This document shows positions 1 through 9,930 of a stretch of DNA of 64,000 nucleotides, piece after piece; positions within the stretch are counted from its first letter, which is position 1; each line of letters starts with the position of its first letter. Origin of the DNA: CALHRB01 sp964473465 (GTDB lineage: Bacteria; Bacteroidota; Ignavibacteria; Kapaibacteriales; UBA2268); assembly GCA_964473465.1 (NCBI GenBank), contig CAYYPE010000009.1, positions 62,001-126,000 of the forward strand. The letters are read 5' to 3'. The position numbers were made by a program, and so were the translations under genes. A model generated the notes under the pieces. It worked only from the letters and a program-made list of their open reading frames with translations, was not told the origin of the DNA and did not search any database.

Positions 1-1
1 T

Positions 2-1678
2 GATGATAACCCTCTTGAGCAGGAGCGTGGTATTACAATTAAATTGCATGCAATCCAAATGGAATACTCTGCGAAAGATGGGAACAATTATGTCTTAAAC
101 TTGATAGATACTCCCGGACACGTTGATTTTACTTACGAAGTCTCCCGCTCTCTCGCTGCTTGTGAAGGTGCATTATTAGTTGTTGATGCCACACAGGGAG
201 TTGAAGCTCAAACAATAAGTAACCTTTATTTAGCTATTGACTCTAATATCGAAATTATACCAGTCATCAATAAAATTGATCTGCCAAGTGCTGAAACCAC
301 TATAGAAAATGTTACCCAGCAATTAATAGATCTTATTGGTTGTAAAAGGGAAGAAATCATCTATACATCTGCAAAGCAAGGAATTGGTATCGAGCAGATC
401 CTTGAAGCAATTGTAAAAAGAATTCCTCCACCAAAAGGTGATCCAAATGCTCCACTAAGAGCTTTAATTTATGATTCTATCTTTGATTCATACAGGGGTG
501 TTATAGTTAATGTAAGAATTTTTGATGGGACGGTTAGGGAAAAAGATAAAATACTCCTTATGGCAACTGAGCAGACCTACGAAGTTGAAGAAGTGGGTGT
601 TTTATATATGAAAAGGTTTAGAACAGGCGAATTATCCGCAGGAAATGTGGGTTACCTTATAGCCGGTATTCGTAATTTAAAAGATACAAAAGTTGGTGAT
701 ACAATAACTCATTTTCATAATCCTTGCGACAGCCCAATTGCAGGTTTCAAGGTTGTCAAACCTATGGTTTTCAGTGGTATTTATCCAGCAAGTGCAGACG
801 ACTTCGAATCCCTCAGAGACTCCTTGGCTAAACTTGTTCTTAATGATGCTGCCATTACGTATGAGCCGGAAACATCTTCAGCTCTTGGATTTGGATTCCG
901 CTGCGGTTTTCTTGGATTGCTTCATATGGAGATTGTGCAGGAAAGATTGGAAAGAGAATTCAATCAGAACATCGTTACAACTGTTCCCAATGTTAGATAC
1001 AAAGTAATTAAAACTAACGGCGAGGAATTTTTCATAGAAAATCCAGCACAGTTACCACCAATTGTTCAGGTCAGCGAAATTCAGGAACCTTTTATCAAAG
1101 CTCAAATTATAACACCTAATGAATATGTAGGAGCTATAATGAAACTATGTCTTGACAGACGTGGATCTATCAAAAATACTACTTATCTTTCTGCTGATAG
1201 GGTTGATTTACACTTTGAACTGCCATTAGCGGAAGTAATTTTTGATTTTTATGATAAACTAAAATCTGTTACCCGAGGTTATGCCTCGCTTGATTACGAA
1301 TTCTTAGAATACAGAACAGAAGATTTGGTAAAACTTGATATACTTCTTAACGGAGAACCTGTTGATGCACTCTCGACCATAGTCCATAGGGCTAAATCCT
1401 TTTACTGGGGACAAAAATTATGTTCAAAACTCAAAGAGTTAATACCGAGACAAATGTTTGAGGTTACAATTCAAGCAGCTATTGGTTCAAGAGTGATTTC
1501 CCGAGCAAATGTTCAGGCTATGAGAAAAAATGTTCTATCAAAATGCTATGGTGGTGATATTACCCGAAAGCGAAAACTGCTCGAAAAACAAAAAGAAGGA
1601 AAGAAAAGAATGAAGCAGGTAGGTCGTGTGGAGATACCACAGGAAGCATTTCTTGCTGTATTAAGTATTGAAGATTAA
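2..1678 (+). CDS. lepA: Elongation factor 4 (LepA), 5'-truncated by window edge
   Basis: Ribosome-associated translational GTPase that back-translocates stalled ribosomes. The reading frame is open from base 2, so the first ATG at 44 is internal and about 40 N-terminal residues (including the P-loop) lie outside the window. Visible G motifs are RGITIK (G2), DTPGHVDF (G3), NKID (G4) and SAK (G5), followed by EF-G-like domains and the LepA-specific C-terminal domain, rich in Lys/Arg (ITRKRKLLEKQKEGKKRM). The remaining 558 residues fit the usual ~600-residue family. It is followed directly by lepB on the same strand, the classical lepA-lepB arrangement, with 16 bases between stop and the preferred lepB ATG. 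Confidence 0.97.
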   Translation, partial: DDNPLEQERGITIKLHAIQMEYSAKDGNNYVLNLIDTPGHVDFTYEVSRSLAACEGALLVVDATQGVEAQTISNLYLAIDSNIEIIPVINKIDLPSAETTIENVTQQLIDLIGCKREEIIYTSAKQGIGIEQILEAIVKRIPPPKGDPNAPLRALIYDSIFDSYRGVIVNVRIFDGTVREKDKILLMATEQTYEVEEVGVLYMKRFRTGELSAGNVGYLIAGIRNLKDTKVGDTITHFHNPCDSPIAGFKVVKPMVFSGIYPASADDFESLRDSLAKLVLNDAAITYEPETSSALGFGFRCGFLGLLHMEIVQERLEREFNQNIVTTVPNVRYKVIKTNGEEFFIENPAQLPPIVQVSEIQEPFIKAQIITPNEYVGAIMKLCLDRRGSIKNTTYLSADRVDLHFELPLAEVIFDFYDKLKSVTRGYASLDYEFLEYRTEDLVKLDILLNGEPVDALSTIVHRAKSFYWGQKLCSKLKELIPRQMFEVTIQAAIGSRVISRANVQAMRKNVLSKCYGGDITRKRKLLEKQKEGKKRMKQVGRVEIPQEAFLAVLSIED

Positions 1679-1694
1679 TTTTTTTAAGGTAAAA

Positions 1695-2693
1695 ATGAAT
1701 ATTTTTGGAAAAAAAAGAAAAGAGCAAAAAACTTACGAACTTATCAAAGTTCCTGAAAATGCCAATTTTTTCACTAAAGCATGGATCTGGTATCGTAACT
1801 ATAGAATAAAACAAAAAATAAAAAAACAGAAGCCTCAGACTTTTGGGGAGACTATCTGGTCATGGACAAAAACCCTTGTTGGAGCAATCATAATCGTTAT
1901 GATTATCAATGGCTTGCTGATTGCTTCATTTGTTGTTCCAACAGGTTCAATGGAAAATACTGTTATGACTGGTGATTTTCTTTTTGTTAATAAATTCATA
2001 TACGGACCATCAACCCCTCAGGTTGTTCCTTTTATTAATTTACCCCTTCCATTTTATAAATTCCCCGGCATAAAAAAACCAGAAGTCGGCGATGTAATCG
2101 TTTTCATTTATCCGGGTGACCGAGATGAAATCAAATCCAAGGAGTTTCAATATTACCTGAAAAGATGCATTGCAACAGCTGGAGATACTCTTCAAATAAT
2201 TGACAAAAAGGTTTATGTAAATGGAAAAGAATTTCCATTGCCCGAACACGGACAAATTGATTATTCTGAACCAATATCCCCATATAATAAATGGGAAACT
2301 TTTCCGCCCGGCAAAGGTTACACAAGAGATAATTATGGTCCGATTAGAATTCCTAAAAAAGGGGATGTGATTGAATTAAATCAAAAGAACTGGCGTGAAT
2401 GGGAGTATTTCATCAAAAAAGAAGGTCATGATATTACTTTCGATGGCGTTAGCATTCTTATTGACAACAAAACTGCCAAAAGTTATACAGTTGAAAGAGA
2501 TTATTGTTTTGGTATGGGTGACAATCGTGATCATAGTTCAGACAGCCGCTATTGGGGTTTTATCCCTTATGAGAATGTTGTAGGAACTCCTATTATGGTT
2601 TACTGGTCATGGGATACTAACTTACCGCTCAGTCAAATCGGGAAAAAAATTAGCTCAGTCAGATGGGATAGAATTGCTAAATTCATTCATTAG
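1695..2693 (+). CDS. lepB: Signal peptidase I
   Basis: Inner-membrane serine/lysine protease that removes Sec signal peptides. A basic cytoplasmic N-terminus precedes one membrane segment (roughly residues 60-80), then the catalytic motif PTGSM (Ser85) and the general-base lysine in LKRCIA (Lys156), and the box GDNRDHSSDSR near the C-terminus. At 332 residues it has a long insert between the Lys and GDNRD boxes, as is common in Bacteroidota-type enzymes. The ATG at 1695 is chosen because AAGG lies 5 bases upstream; the frame is also open to an ATG at 1668 inside the lepA end. Likely co-transcribed with lepA and hemW. Confidence 0.95.
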   Translation: MNIFGKKRKEQKTYELIKVPENANFFTKAWIWYRNYRIKQKIKKQKPQTFGETIWSWTKTLVGAIIIVMIINGLLIASFVVPTGSMENTVMTGDFLFVNKFIYGPSTPQVVPFINLPLPFYKFPGIKKPEVGDVIVFIYPGDRDEIKSKEFQYYLKRCIATAGDTLQIIDKKVYVNGKEFPLPEHGQIDYSEPISPYNKWETFPPGKGYTRDNYGPIRIPKKGDVIELNQKNWREWEYFIKKEGHDITFDGVSILIDNKTAKSYTVERDYCFGMGDNRDHSSDSRYWGFIPYENVVGTPIMVYWSWDTNLPLSQIGKKISSVRWDRIAKFIH

Positions 2694-2695
2694 CA

Positions 2696-3925
2696 ATGTT
2701 AGGTATCTATTTACATATACCGTTCTGTGTAAAGAAGTGTTTTTATTGCGATTTTTATTCAATTGAAACTGCTTCTGGTTCGAAATATTCTGAGGTTAAA
2801 AGTGAAAAAAATATCGCAATTGATGATAATCTTGTTAATCCATTTTTATCTGCTATTCGAAATGAAATAAAAATAAGAACTAAGAACAGTATTAATAAAA
2901 TTGAAGTTGATTCAATTTTCTTGGGTGGAGGCACCCCATCTCTGCTTTCCGAAAATCAAATCACATCGCTGTTTCAATATTTATTTGACATTTTCAAAAT
3001 ATCCCCTGCCGCCGAAATAACAATTGAATGTAATCCTGGGACTTTATCCCCGGAAAAACTCAAAGTATATAAAGAAATAGGTATAAATAGACTAAGTATT
3101 GGTGTTCAATCCTTTATTTCCGATGAATTAAAATTCTTGCAAAGGATACATACAGCAGGGGATGTTATTAATTCATTCAAGATGGCAAGAGAATTTGGAT
3201 TCGAAAATATAAGCCTTGATTTAATCTTTTCGATACCCCGACAAAGCAGGGAAAATTTAATTTATTCTCTATCCAAAGCAGTTGAACTTCAACCTGACCA
3301 TATATCTGCATATAGTCTTATTTTTGAAAAGGGGACGCCGTTATACAATGACATGAAAAAAGGGAAAATCAACCCAGTAGATGAAAATACTGATTCAGAG
3401 TTCTATGAAACAGTTATTGATTTTCTTACAGATAGCGGATTTGAGCAATATGAAGTTTCTAACTTCGCTAAAAACGGTAAATTTTGTAAACATAACCTAA
3501 AATACTGGCACAATGAAGAATATCTTGCATTCGGTCCTTCGGCACATGGCTTTTATAATAACATAAGATATAAAAATAAAAGAAATCTAAAAACCTATGT
3601 TAATATGCTTGAATCAAACAAATTACCTCTTGATTATGAGGAATTTCAGAATGATAATTTAAAAATAATTGATACAATTTTTCTTGGTTTGCGATCCGAT
3701 GGAGTTGACTTAACTAAATTATTATCTCAATATAATCTGAATTTAAGAAAAGTTCTAAAGGAAGAGTTATTATTATTCAAAGAAGAAAACCTAATTAATG
3801 AAAGTAAAGATAAAATATATTTAACAAAGAATGGGTATAAACTTTGCGATAGTTTAACAGTTGAAATAATTTCCAAAGTAGAAAAGTTTCTGAAATTTAA
3901 TAATTCTCGTCAAAAAATTAATTAA
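2696..3925 (+). CDS. hemW: Radical SAM protein HemW (heme chaperone)
   Basis: Oxygen-independent coproporphyrinogen-oxidase-like radical SAM protein; characterised HemW members deliver heme rather than oxidise coproporphyrinogen. The N-terminus HIPFCVKKCFYCDFYS holds the CxxxCxxC [4Fe-4S] motif, followed by GGGTPSLL and a HemN C-terminal domain. It starts two bases after the lepB stop, so translation is probably coupled. At 409 residues it is slightly long: a hydrophilic stretch of roughly 30 residues rich in Ser, Lys, Glu and Asp sits between the Fe-S motif and the first helix (about residues 19-50). Its 3' end overlaps the convergent CDF gene by 8 bases. Confidence 0.92.
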   Translation: MLGIYLHIPFCVKKCFYCDFYSIETASGSKYSEVKSEKNIAIDDNLVNPFLSAIRNEIKIRTKNSINKIEVDSIFLGGGTPSLLSENQITSLFQYLFDIFKISPAAEITIECNPGTLSPEKLKVYKEIGINRLSIGVQSFISDELKFLQRIHTAGDVINSFKMAREFGFENISLDLIFSIPRQSRENLIYSLSKAVELQPDHISAYSLIFEKGTPLYNDMKKGKINPVDENTDSEFYETVIDFLTDSGFEQYEVSNFAKNGKFCKHNLKYWHNEEYLAFGPSAHGFYNNIRYKNKRNLKTYVNMLESNKLPLDYEEFQNDNLKIIDTIFLGLRSDGVDLTKLLSQYNLNLRKVLKEELLLFKEENLINESKDKIYLTKNGYKLCDSLTVEIISKVEKFLKFNNSRQKIN

Positions 3926-4808
3926 GCATACTTTCGGCGGGTTCTATATGAGTATGAACTTCACATCTTTCGATTTGTTCTTTAATTTTTGACTCAACAA
4001 GTTCGGACACCTCATGAGCCTCGTAAATAGTCAATTTTGGATCCACATGAATATTTAATTCAATAAAAATGTAAGGGCCTGAAGTTCGAACCTTAATATC
4101 ATGGAAAAATGTAACCTCTGAAATGCTTTCAACAATACCCCTTACTTTAAGCTCAATATCTGATGGAGATTTGTCCAGCAATGCGTCAATAGATTTCTGC
4201 CCGAGTCTAAAAGAAATCCATAGGACTATTAAAGCAACTATAAGAGCAGCTATAGAATCTGCTGAATGGAAATTGAGCAAAGCACCTAGAAGACCAACAA
4301 GAACAACAAGCGAGCTGAATATGTCCGTTGAAAAATGGAGTGCATCGGCTTCGAGTGCCTGACTGTTATATTTTCGGGCTATTTTTTTTAGATGAGAAGC
4401 TCTTGTATAGTCAACAAAAATTGATACAATTACAACTGCAAAGCTCCAGAAATTAACTTCAATATCTGTGTGACCAGTGATAATTCTGTTTAAGCCTTCA
4501 TAAATAATCCATGCACAAGTGATTAATAGCAATACTGTCTGAAGTAAAGCTGACAAGTTTTCAACTTTGCCATGTCCATAATTATGGGTTGTATCTGCCG
4601 GTTTTGAAGAAATTCTAACTGCAAGAAAAGTAATCATAGCGGCAATAAAATCCAAGGTTGAGTGCAATGCCTCAGATAGAATACCTAAACTTCCTGTTGA
4701 AAATCCAACGATAAATTTTATCAAAGTCAGGAAAACAGCAGCAATTACAGACAGTATAGCAGCTCTTTTCTTTTCTATATCAGCAGTATTTTCCAGATTG
4801 GTACTCAT
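3918..4808 (-). CDS. Cation diffusion facilitator family transporter (FieF-like)
   Basis: Proton-coupled divalent cation exporter (Zn, Fe, Cd or Co) of the inner membrane. Six hydrophobic segments fill residues ~15-210. Metal-site motifs are HSTLD in TM2 and HFSTD in TM5, with the loop signature HNYGHGKVE, so the HD-HD transport site is complete. The C-terminal ~80 residues form the cytoplasmic ZT-dimer domain, rich in His and Glu (FHDIKVR, HTHIEPAE). Length of 296 residues is normal. It lies downstream of pruA but is separated from it by a strong hairpin terminator, so it probably has its own promoter. The metal specificity cannot be read from sequence alone. Confidence 0.93.
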   Translation of the reverse strand: MSTNLENTADIEKKRAAILSVIAAVFLTLIKFIVGFSTGSLGILSEALHSTLDFIAAMITFLAVRISSKPADTTHNYGHGKVENLSALLQTVLLLITCAWIIYEGLNRIITGHTDIEVNFWSFAVVIVSIFVDYTRASHLKKIARKYNSQALEADALHFSTDIFSSLVVLVGLLGALLNFHSADSIAALIVALIVLWISFRLGQKSIDALLDKSPSDIELKVRGIVESISEVTFFHDIKVRTSGPYIFIELNIHVDPKLTIYEAHEVSELVESKIKEQIERCEVHTHIEPAESMLN

Positions 4809-4822
4809 CGCTTAAAAGAAAT

Positions 4823-4855
4823 AAGTGAAGAGATTTACAAAAAATCCCTTCACTT
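4823..4855 (-). terminator. Rho-independent terminator downstream of pruA
   Basis: Arms AAGTGAAGAGATT (4823-4835) and AATCCCTTCACTT (4843-4855) pair at 12 of 13 positions around a 7-base loop. Read on the minus strand, the hairpin is followed by ATTTCTTTT. It sits between the pruA stop and the CDF start. Confidence 0.7.
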
Positions 4856-4876
4856 TAGTATTATTAATATAACAAT

Positions 4877-6427
4877 TTATTTAGTGATTTTTTCACTTAC
4901 TGATTTTCCTTGCAAAAATAGCAGAAGATAATCTCTACTACCCGCTTTAGAATCTGTACCGCTCATATTAAAACCACCAAAAGGATGAACATCAACTAAG
5001 GCTCCTGTGCACTTTCTGTTGAGATATAGATTTCCAACATGAAATTCTTTTTTGGCTCTTTTTAATTTATCCCTGTTTTTGGAATAAACCGAACCTGTTA
5101 AACCATAAATTGTATTATTTGCAATATTTAGAGCATCATCATAATCATTAGCTTTTATAACGGCAAGAACCGGACCGAATATCTCTTCCTGAGAAATTCT
5201 TGCATCTGGTTCAATATCTATAAATACAGTTGGTTCTATAAAATTACCATTGAGACCAGCAACCTTGTTCCCGCCGATAAGAAGTTTACCCTCTTTTTTT
5301 CCAATTTCGATATAGCTTAAAATTGATTGTTCGGCTTTTTGGCTAACAACCGGTCCAGCAATGAAATTATCTTTGGGATCTCCAATTTTTAGGTTGCTCA
5401 CAGCATCTTTTAGTTTCTTTACGAATTCATCATATACAGATTTATCAACAATTGCTCTGGAGCAAGCTGAACATTTCTGCCCCTGAAAACCAAATGCCGA
5501 AACCACAACGCCCTTAACAGCATCATCAATATCTGCTTCAGAATCAACGATTATAGAATCTTTTCCGCCCATTTCAGCTATAACTCTTTTAATCCAGATT
5601 TGCCCTTCGGACTTCTTTGCAGCAAGCTCATTAACCCTTAGTCCTACTTCCATAGAACCAGTAAAGGCTATAAATCTTGTCTTAGGATGTGTAACGAGGT
5701 AATCCCCTGCTTCTGCGCCACTTGCTACAAAATAATTCAATACACCATCCGGCAAACCAACTTTCCTCATTATATCAGTAAAGATCCAACCCATCATTGG
5801 TGATTCCGAAGATGGTTTTAGTACTATAGTATTACCAGTAACAATTGCAGCAGATGACATTCCAACCAGAATAGCCAGAGGAAAATTCCATGGTGGTACA
5901 ATTAATCCAACACCAAGAGGGATATAAAAATATTCATTTTTTTCTCCTTTGTATGGAGTGAGAGGCTGTTTTTTAGAATATCGGATAGCTTCTCTTCCAT
6001 AAAATTCCAGAAAATCTATGGCTTCACAAGTATCTGCATCTGCCTCTAAATAGTTTTTACCAACTTCTGATATCATCCATGCATTGATTTCATACCTCCT
6101 TTTTCTCATTTCCTCAGCCGCTTTGAAGAGATAATTTGCTCTTTCCTTAGCAGGAACATTTTTCCAGCTTTCAAAGGCTTTCAAAGCTGATTGAATTGCT
6201 TGTTCAGCATCATCTTTACCACCCTTTTGAAACTTACCAATTATTTCATCAAGGTTGGCTGGATTGATGCTTATTGTCTTTTTTTCGGTAAATACCTCTT
6301 TTCCACCAATATAATTAGGATATTCTTTGTTAAAATTTTCTCTGACTTTTCTGATTGCCTCTTGTTGCTTTTTCAATATTTTTGAATCAGAAAAATCAAG
6401 ATAAGTCATATTTGCAAATTCTTTCAT
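4877..6427 (-). CDS. pruA: 1-pyrroline-5-carboxylate dehydrogenase (RocA/PruA-type aldehyde dehydrogenase)
   Basis: NAD-dependent oxidation of glutamate semialdehyde/P5C to glutamate, the second step of proline catabolism. The aldehyde dehydrogenase fold shows the general-base motif EMGGKD, the nucleophile motif GQKCSAC (Cys319) and the C-terminal PFGGFNMSG. The open frame extends to 6484, which would add a false signal-peptide-like stretch (MKINKFIFLIFCLL); the ATG at 6427 is preferred because GGAGAAAG lies just upstream and gives 516 residues, the family norm. No proline dehydrogenase lies nearby. Confidence 0.92.
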   Translation of the reverse strand: MKEFANMTYLDFSDSKILKKQQEAIRKVRENFNKEYPNYIGGKEVFTEKKTISINPANLDEIIGKFQKGGKDDAEQAIQSALKAFESWKNVPAKERANYLFKAAEEMRKRRYEINAWMISEVGKNYLEADADTCEAIDFLEFYGREAIRYSKKQPLTPYKGEKNEYFYIPLGVGLIVPPWNFPLAILVGMSSAAIVTGNTIVLKPSSESPMMGWIFTDIMRKVGLPDGVLNYFVASGAEAGDYLVTHPKTRFIAFTGSMEVGLRVNELAAKKSEGQIWIKRVIAEMGGKDSIIVDSEADIDDAVKGVVVSAFGFQGQKCSACSRAIVDKSVYDEFVKKLKDAVSNLKIGDPKDNFIAGPVVSQKAEQSILSYIEIGKKEGKLLIGGNKVAGLNGNFIEPTVFIDIEPDARISQEEIFGPVLAVIKANDYDDALNIANNTIYGLTGSVYSKNRDKLKRAKKEFHVGNLYLNRKCTGALVDVHPFGGFNMSGTDSKAGSRDYLLLFLQGKSVSEKITK

Positions 6428-6627
6428 ACTTTCTCCAATTGACAACAAACAAAAAATCAAAAATATGAATTTATTTATTTTCAAACACTTAATTTTCTGT
6501 CATTATTCATTTTTTACTTCAAACGTCTTATAATTATTTAATTTTTTTTGTTATGTTTTATGCTAAATTTTATATTTTTGTAAATGTTTGTCTGTTATTT
6601 TGGACAGACTAATTTCGGGGGGATAAT

Positions 6628-7737
6628 TTGAGAAGTACTATTGCTAAAATTAATCTGGGTAATCTCAGAGACAATGTCTTATATATCAAAAAAACAGTTC
6701 AATATTCTAAAATAATGGCTGTGGTCAAAGCTAATGCCTATGGTCACGGTATCGTTGAAACATCTAAATATTTGAACAAAATTGGTATTGATTATTTAGG
6801 CGTTGCTTTCACTGACGAAGGTGCTATCATTAGGGAATCTGGAATAAATTCATCTGTTTTAGTGCTCGTCCCAGACGCTAACGGAGATGCAGAAAACATT
6901 GTTAATTATAATCTTGATGTTGCTGTCTCTACAATTGATTTTTGTAAAAAACTCTCGGAAATAGCAAAAAATCAAAACAAAATAATTAAAACACATCTTT
7001 ATATTGATACTGGTATGAGTCGTGACGGTATTTTCCCTGATGAAGCTGTCAGTTTTATGAAAAAATTTAATGAGTTACCTAATCTTGAAATGATAGGAAT
7101 TTGTTCACATTTTTCTTCTTCTGACTCAGACGTTGATTTTTCAAAAAACCAGCTTAAACTTTTCAAGTCTTGTTTAGAAAATCTAAACTCAAATGGATAT
7201 AAATTTAAACTAATCCACATGGCAAACTCAGCCGGGATTTTCGAATTTCCGGAAGCTCATTTTAATATGGTTCGACCGGGTTTGTCATTATACGGATATT
7301 CTTATTCAAATATGAATAATGTTTCCGGTGAATTGAAACCTGTTTTAGACCTATCTACAAAAGTAATTTCGATAAGAACTATCCAAAAAGGCGATTCAGT
7401 TGGCTACAACAGAACATTTATTTCTGACAAACAAACAAGGATAGCAACTATACCTATTGGCTATGGAGATGGCTACCCAAGACATTTAACAAATTTATCA
7501 AAGTGCCTTATAAAAGGAAAATTCTATAATTTAGTGGGAACGATATGTATGGATGAATCAATGGTTGATATCGGATTTGATGATATAAACATTGGTGATG
7601 ATGTAATTTTAATCGGTTCTGAAAATGGTCTTCATATCGGAGCGGATAAGTTGGCGGATATTTCCGGGACTATTACCTATGAAATACTTACTTCAGTGAG
7701 TGCAAGAGTTCCAAGAATTTATTCGGATATCATTTAG
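6628..7737 (+). CDS. alr: Alanine racemase
   Basis: PLP enzyme interconverting L- and D-alanine for peptidoglycan. The PLP lysine lies in VVKANAYGHG (Lys34) and the catalytic tyrosine in VGYNRTF (Tyr260); the C-terminal beta domain contains GTICMDESMVD. Length of 369 residues is typical. The start is TTG at 6628, supported by a strong GGGGGGA purine run five to six bases upstream; there is no better ATG. It stands alone, with about 200 bases of AT-rich DNA between its start and the divergent pruA gene. Confidence 0.95.
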   Translation: MRSTIAKINLGNLRDNVLYIKKTVQYSKIMAVVKANAYGHGIVETSKYLNKIGIDYLGVAFTDEGAIIRESGINSSVLVLVPDANGDAENIVNYNLDVAVSTIDFCKKLSEIAKNQNKIIKTHLYIDTGMSRDGIFPDEAVSFMKKFNELPNLEMIGICSHFSSSDSDVDFSKNQLKLFKSCLENLNSNGYKFKLIHMANSAGIFEFPEAHFNMVRPGLSLYGYSYSNMNNVSGELKPVLDLSTKVISIRTIQKGDSVGYNRTFISDKQTRIATIPIGYGDGYPRHLTNLSKCLIKGKFYNLVGTICMDESMVDIGFDDINIGDDVILIGSENGLHIGADKLADISGTITYEILTSVSARVPRIYSDII

Positions 7738-7804
7738 TTTATAAATTGTGGATAATACCTCATTCGATTTTATTATGTTTCTAATTGTTTCTTATTGAAT
7801 TTCA

Positions 7805-8545
7805 ATGTATAGGATAAAGTTAGATAATTTCGAAGGACCTTTTGATTTACTTCTTTATTTCATTAAAAGAGATGAAATAAATATCTACGATATCCCCATA
7901 GCAAGAATTACTGATGAGTTCCTGAAATATATCAGATTGATGAAAATATTAGACTTAGAAATTGCGGGAGAATTTATTGTAACTGCCGCATCCCTTATGC
8001 AAATTAAAATTCAGATGCTTTTGCCCAATGATTCTGATTCTTCGGCAGATGAATCGGAAGACCCAAGAATGCCCCTTGTCCAAAAACTTCTTGAATATAA
8101 GCAATTTAAGGAAGCTGCAAGAGAACTTTCAAATCTTGAAAAATCTCAGCGTTTTACCTATTTCAGACAGCTCTATGAAGTTGACCATCAAACAGCTATA
8201 AATTTAAACGGAGTCCAATATAAAAATGCATCTGTGTTCGATTTGATGAGTGCCTTCGGAAAAATTTTAGAACGAAAGAAATATCAGGTTAACAGTCATA
8301 TTATACCATTGATAAATATCACCGTCGAAGAAAAAATTGAAATGATAAAAGCTATTCTCTTACGGCAGAAGAAATTCAGCTTTACAAGAATAATCAAAAA
8401 AGAACCCAGAAATGTTATAGTGGTTACTTTTCTTGCATTGCTTGAACTCATTAAATCTGGTTTTATCATTGCCCTACAGTCAAGCACATTCGAGGATATC
8501 ATAATTACTAATAAGAATTACATCAAAATAGCAGAAAATGCCTGA
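7805..8545 (+). CDS. scpA: Segregation and condensation protein A
   Basis: Kleisin subunit of the bacterial SMC condensin. It begins with the characteristic N-terminal kleisin helix region (NFEGPFDLLLYFIKRDEINIYDI), continues with the helical segment around LEIAGEFIVTAASLMQIK and ends in a winged-helix domain that binds the SMC head. At 246 residues it is a normal, slightly short ScpA. It overlaps scpB by 8 bases, so the two are translationally coupled, as in most genomes. Confidence 0.95.
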   Translation: MYRIKLDNFEGPFDLLLYFIKRDEINIYDIPIARITDEFLKYIRLMKILDLEIAGEFIVTAASLMQIKIQMLLPNDSDSSADESEDPRMPLVQKLLEYKQFKEAARELSNLEKSQRFTYFRQLYEVDHQTAINLNGVQYKNASVFDLMSAFGKILERKKYQVNSHIIPLINITVEEKIEMIKAILLRQKKFSFTRIIKKEPRNVIVVTFLALLELIKSGFIIALQSSTFEDIIITNKNYIKIAENA

Positions 8546-9275
8546 TAATAACATACCCGTTTTTCTAAAGCTTTCCAAAGAAGATCAGAAGTCTGCTGTT
8601 GAAGCAATTATTTTTGCCTCAGAAGAGCCTGTTTCTTTAAACACATTATATAAAATTCTTATTAAAAATGATTATGATAAAAAAAATGATAATTTAAATA
8701 TTGACATTTTTGATTTGTCTCAAAAAACAGATGAAGTCATCAATTCAGAGCATAATTTCAAACCTGAAAATTTCCTGAACATTATAAATGAGATAAACAA
8801 AGATTTATTTATCAGCTCAAGACCTTACCATATTATTAACATATCCGGAGGCTATCAGTTTGCTACACGGACTGAATATGGTGAATTAATTCAGCAATTA
8901 ATTAAATATAAAACAAAAAGAAAACTGACTCAGGCATCTCTTGAAACCCTTGCCATTATTGCTTATAAGCAACCAATTACCAAAGCCGAAATTGAACAAA
9001 TAAGAGGCGTAAGTTGTGGTGATGTTATAAATTCACTTATTGAAAAAAAATTTGTTGATATTGTCGGCAGGAAAGACACTATTGGCAGACCTCTTCTCTT
9101 CGGAACTACTCCTGATTTTCTCAAATTTTTTGGTTTAAACTCACTAAAAGATCTGCCGGAACTAAAAGAATTAGATGATATTGCAAACGAATTGAAAACC
9201 AATCCAGATGAACTGAGTTTCACATTCGAAATTGATAAATCTCAGGAAGAAAATAAAGAACCAAGATCTTTATAA
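8538..9275 (+). CDS. scpB: Segregation and condensation protein B
   Basis: Winged-helix dimer that binds the ScpA kleisin and stabilises the SMC-ScpAB complex. The signatures are AVEAIIFASEEP at the N-terminus and LAIIAYKQPITKAEIEQIRG in the second winged helix. A hydrophilic insertion of about 40 residues (roughly 35-75, rich in Asn, Asp and Lys) lengthens the first domain. An acidic tail follows the conserved core. It overlaps the scpA stop and ends 11 bases before the convergent methyltransferase gene. Confidence 0.94.
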   Translation: MPDNNIPVFLKLSKEDQKSAVEAIIFASEEPVSLNTLYKILIKNDYDKKNDNLNIDIFDLSQKTDEVINSEHNFKPENFLNIINEINKDLFISSRPYHIINISGGYQFATRTEYGELIQQLIKYKTKRKLTQASLETLAIIAYKQPITKAEIEQIRGVSCGDVINSLIEKKFVDIVGRKDTIGRPLLFGTTPDFLKFFGLNSLKDLPELKELDDIANELKTNPDELSFTFEIDKSQEENKEPRSL

Positions 9276-9286
9276 AACGACTTTAA

Positions 9287-9898
9287 TCATTTCCTGCCAA
9301 CATATCTAACAACCGAAGCCAAACCATTATGATATAAGCCCTCATTCAACATAATTTCAGCTGTAGCAAGATAAATTTTATGTAAAGATCTAAAATCATC
9401 CTCAATTTCCTCTGAGGAAAATAGCAATTTTATGTTCGTTGGACCGCCTGAATTGAATTTTTTTTGATATTCTAATTGATTTTTACTGAAACCCTCCAAA
9501 ATAATATACCCACCAGCTTTGAGATATTTAATTAACTCTCTATGAAATTCATTTCGTTTGCTTCCTGCAAAATGGGCAAATATTAATCCAATAGCATCAA
9601 AAGAATCTTTTTCGAGGTATAAATCTTCGAACTCTTTACATTCATAATGAATGTTGACATTGTTCAACTTAGCTAAATCAATTGCTTTCTTTTTTGCCTG
9701 AGAACTTGTATCGAATGCATAAACTTCCCAGCCTTTCTTTGCAGCGTAAACTGCATTTCTACCTTCTCCTTCAGCAGGTAAAAGAATTTTACCGGGGCTT
9801 AGTTTATCTATCCATTCTCTAAAATAAAGATTTGGCTCGAGACCATAAGCGTAGTTTTCTGATTGATAACGATTATCCCAGAATTCAATATTACTCAT
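9287..9898 (-). CDS. Class I SAM-dependent methyltransferase (TehB/thiopurine-type)
   Basis: Small Rossmann-fold methyltransferase of 203 residues. N-terminal FWDNRYQSENYAYG is typical of TehB-like methyltransferases; motif I is LLPAEGEGRNAVYAA, motif II places an acidic residue in VYAFDTS, and motif IV-like residues follow in DAIGLIFAHF. The glycines of motif I are present, so SAM binding is expected. The substrate cannot be told; relatives act on small thiols, metalloids or tellurite. It lies downstream of the TonB receptor, from which a hairpin terminator separates it. Confidence 0.8.
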   Translation of the reverse strand: MSNIEFWDNRYQSENYAYGLEPNLYFREWIDKLSPGKILLPAEGEGRNAVYAAKKGWEVYAFDTSSQAKKKAIDLAKLNNVNIHYECKEFEDLYLEKDSFDAIGLIFAHFAGSKRNEFHRELIKYLKAGGYIILEGFSKNQLEYQKKFNSGGPTNIKLLFSSEEIEDDFRSLHKIYLATAEIMLNEGLYHNGLASVVRYVGRK

Positions 9899-9930
9899 AA
9901 TATTTATTATAACAATTTTTTTTAAGAACT

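Noticed and set aside
6428..6484. N-terminal extension of pruA that resembles a signal peptide
   Set aside because: A strong ribosome site precedes the ATG at 6427 and family length fits the shorter form.
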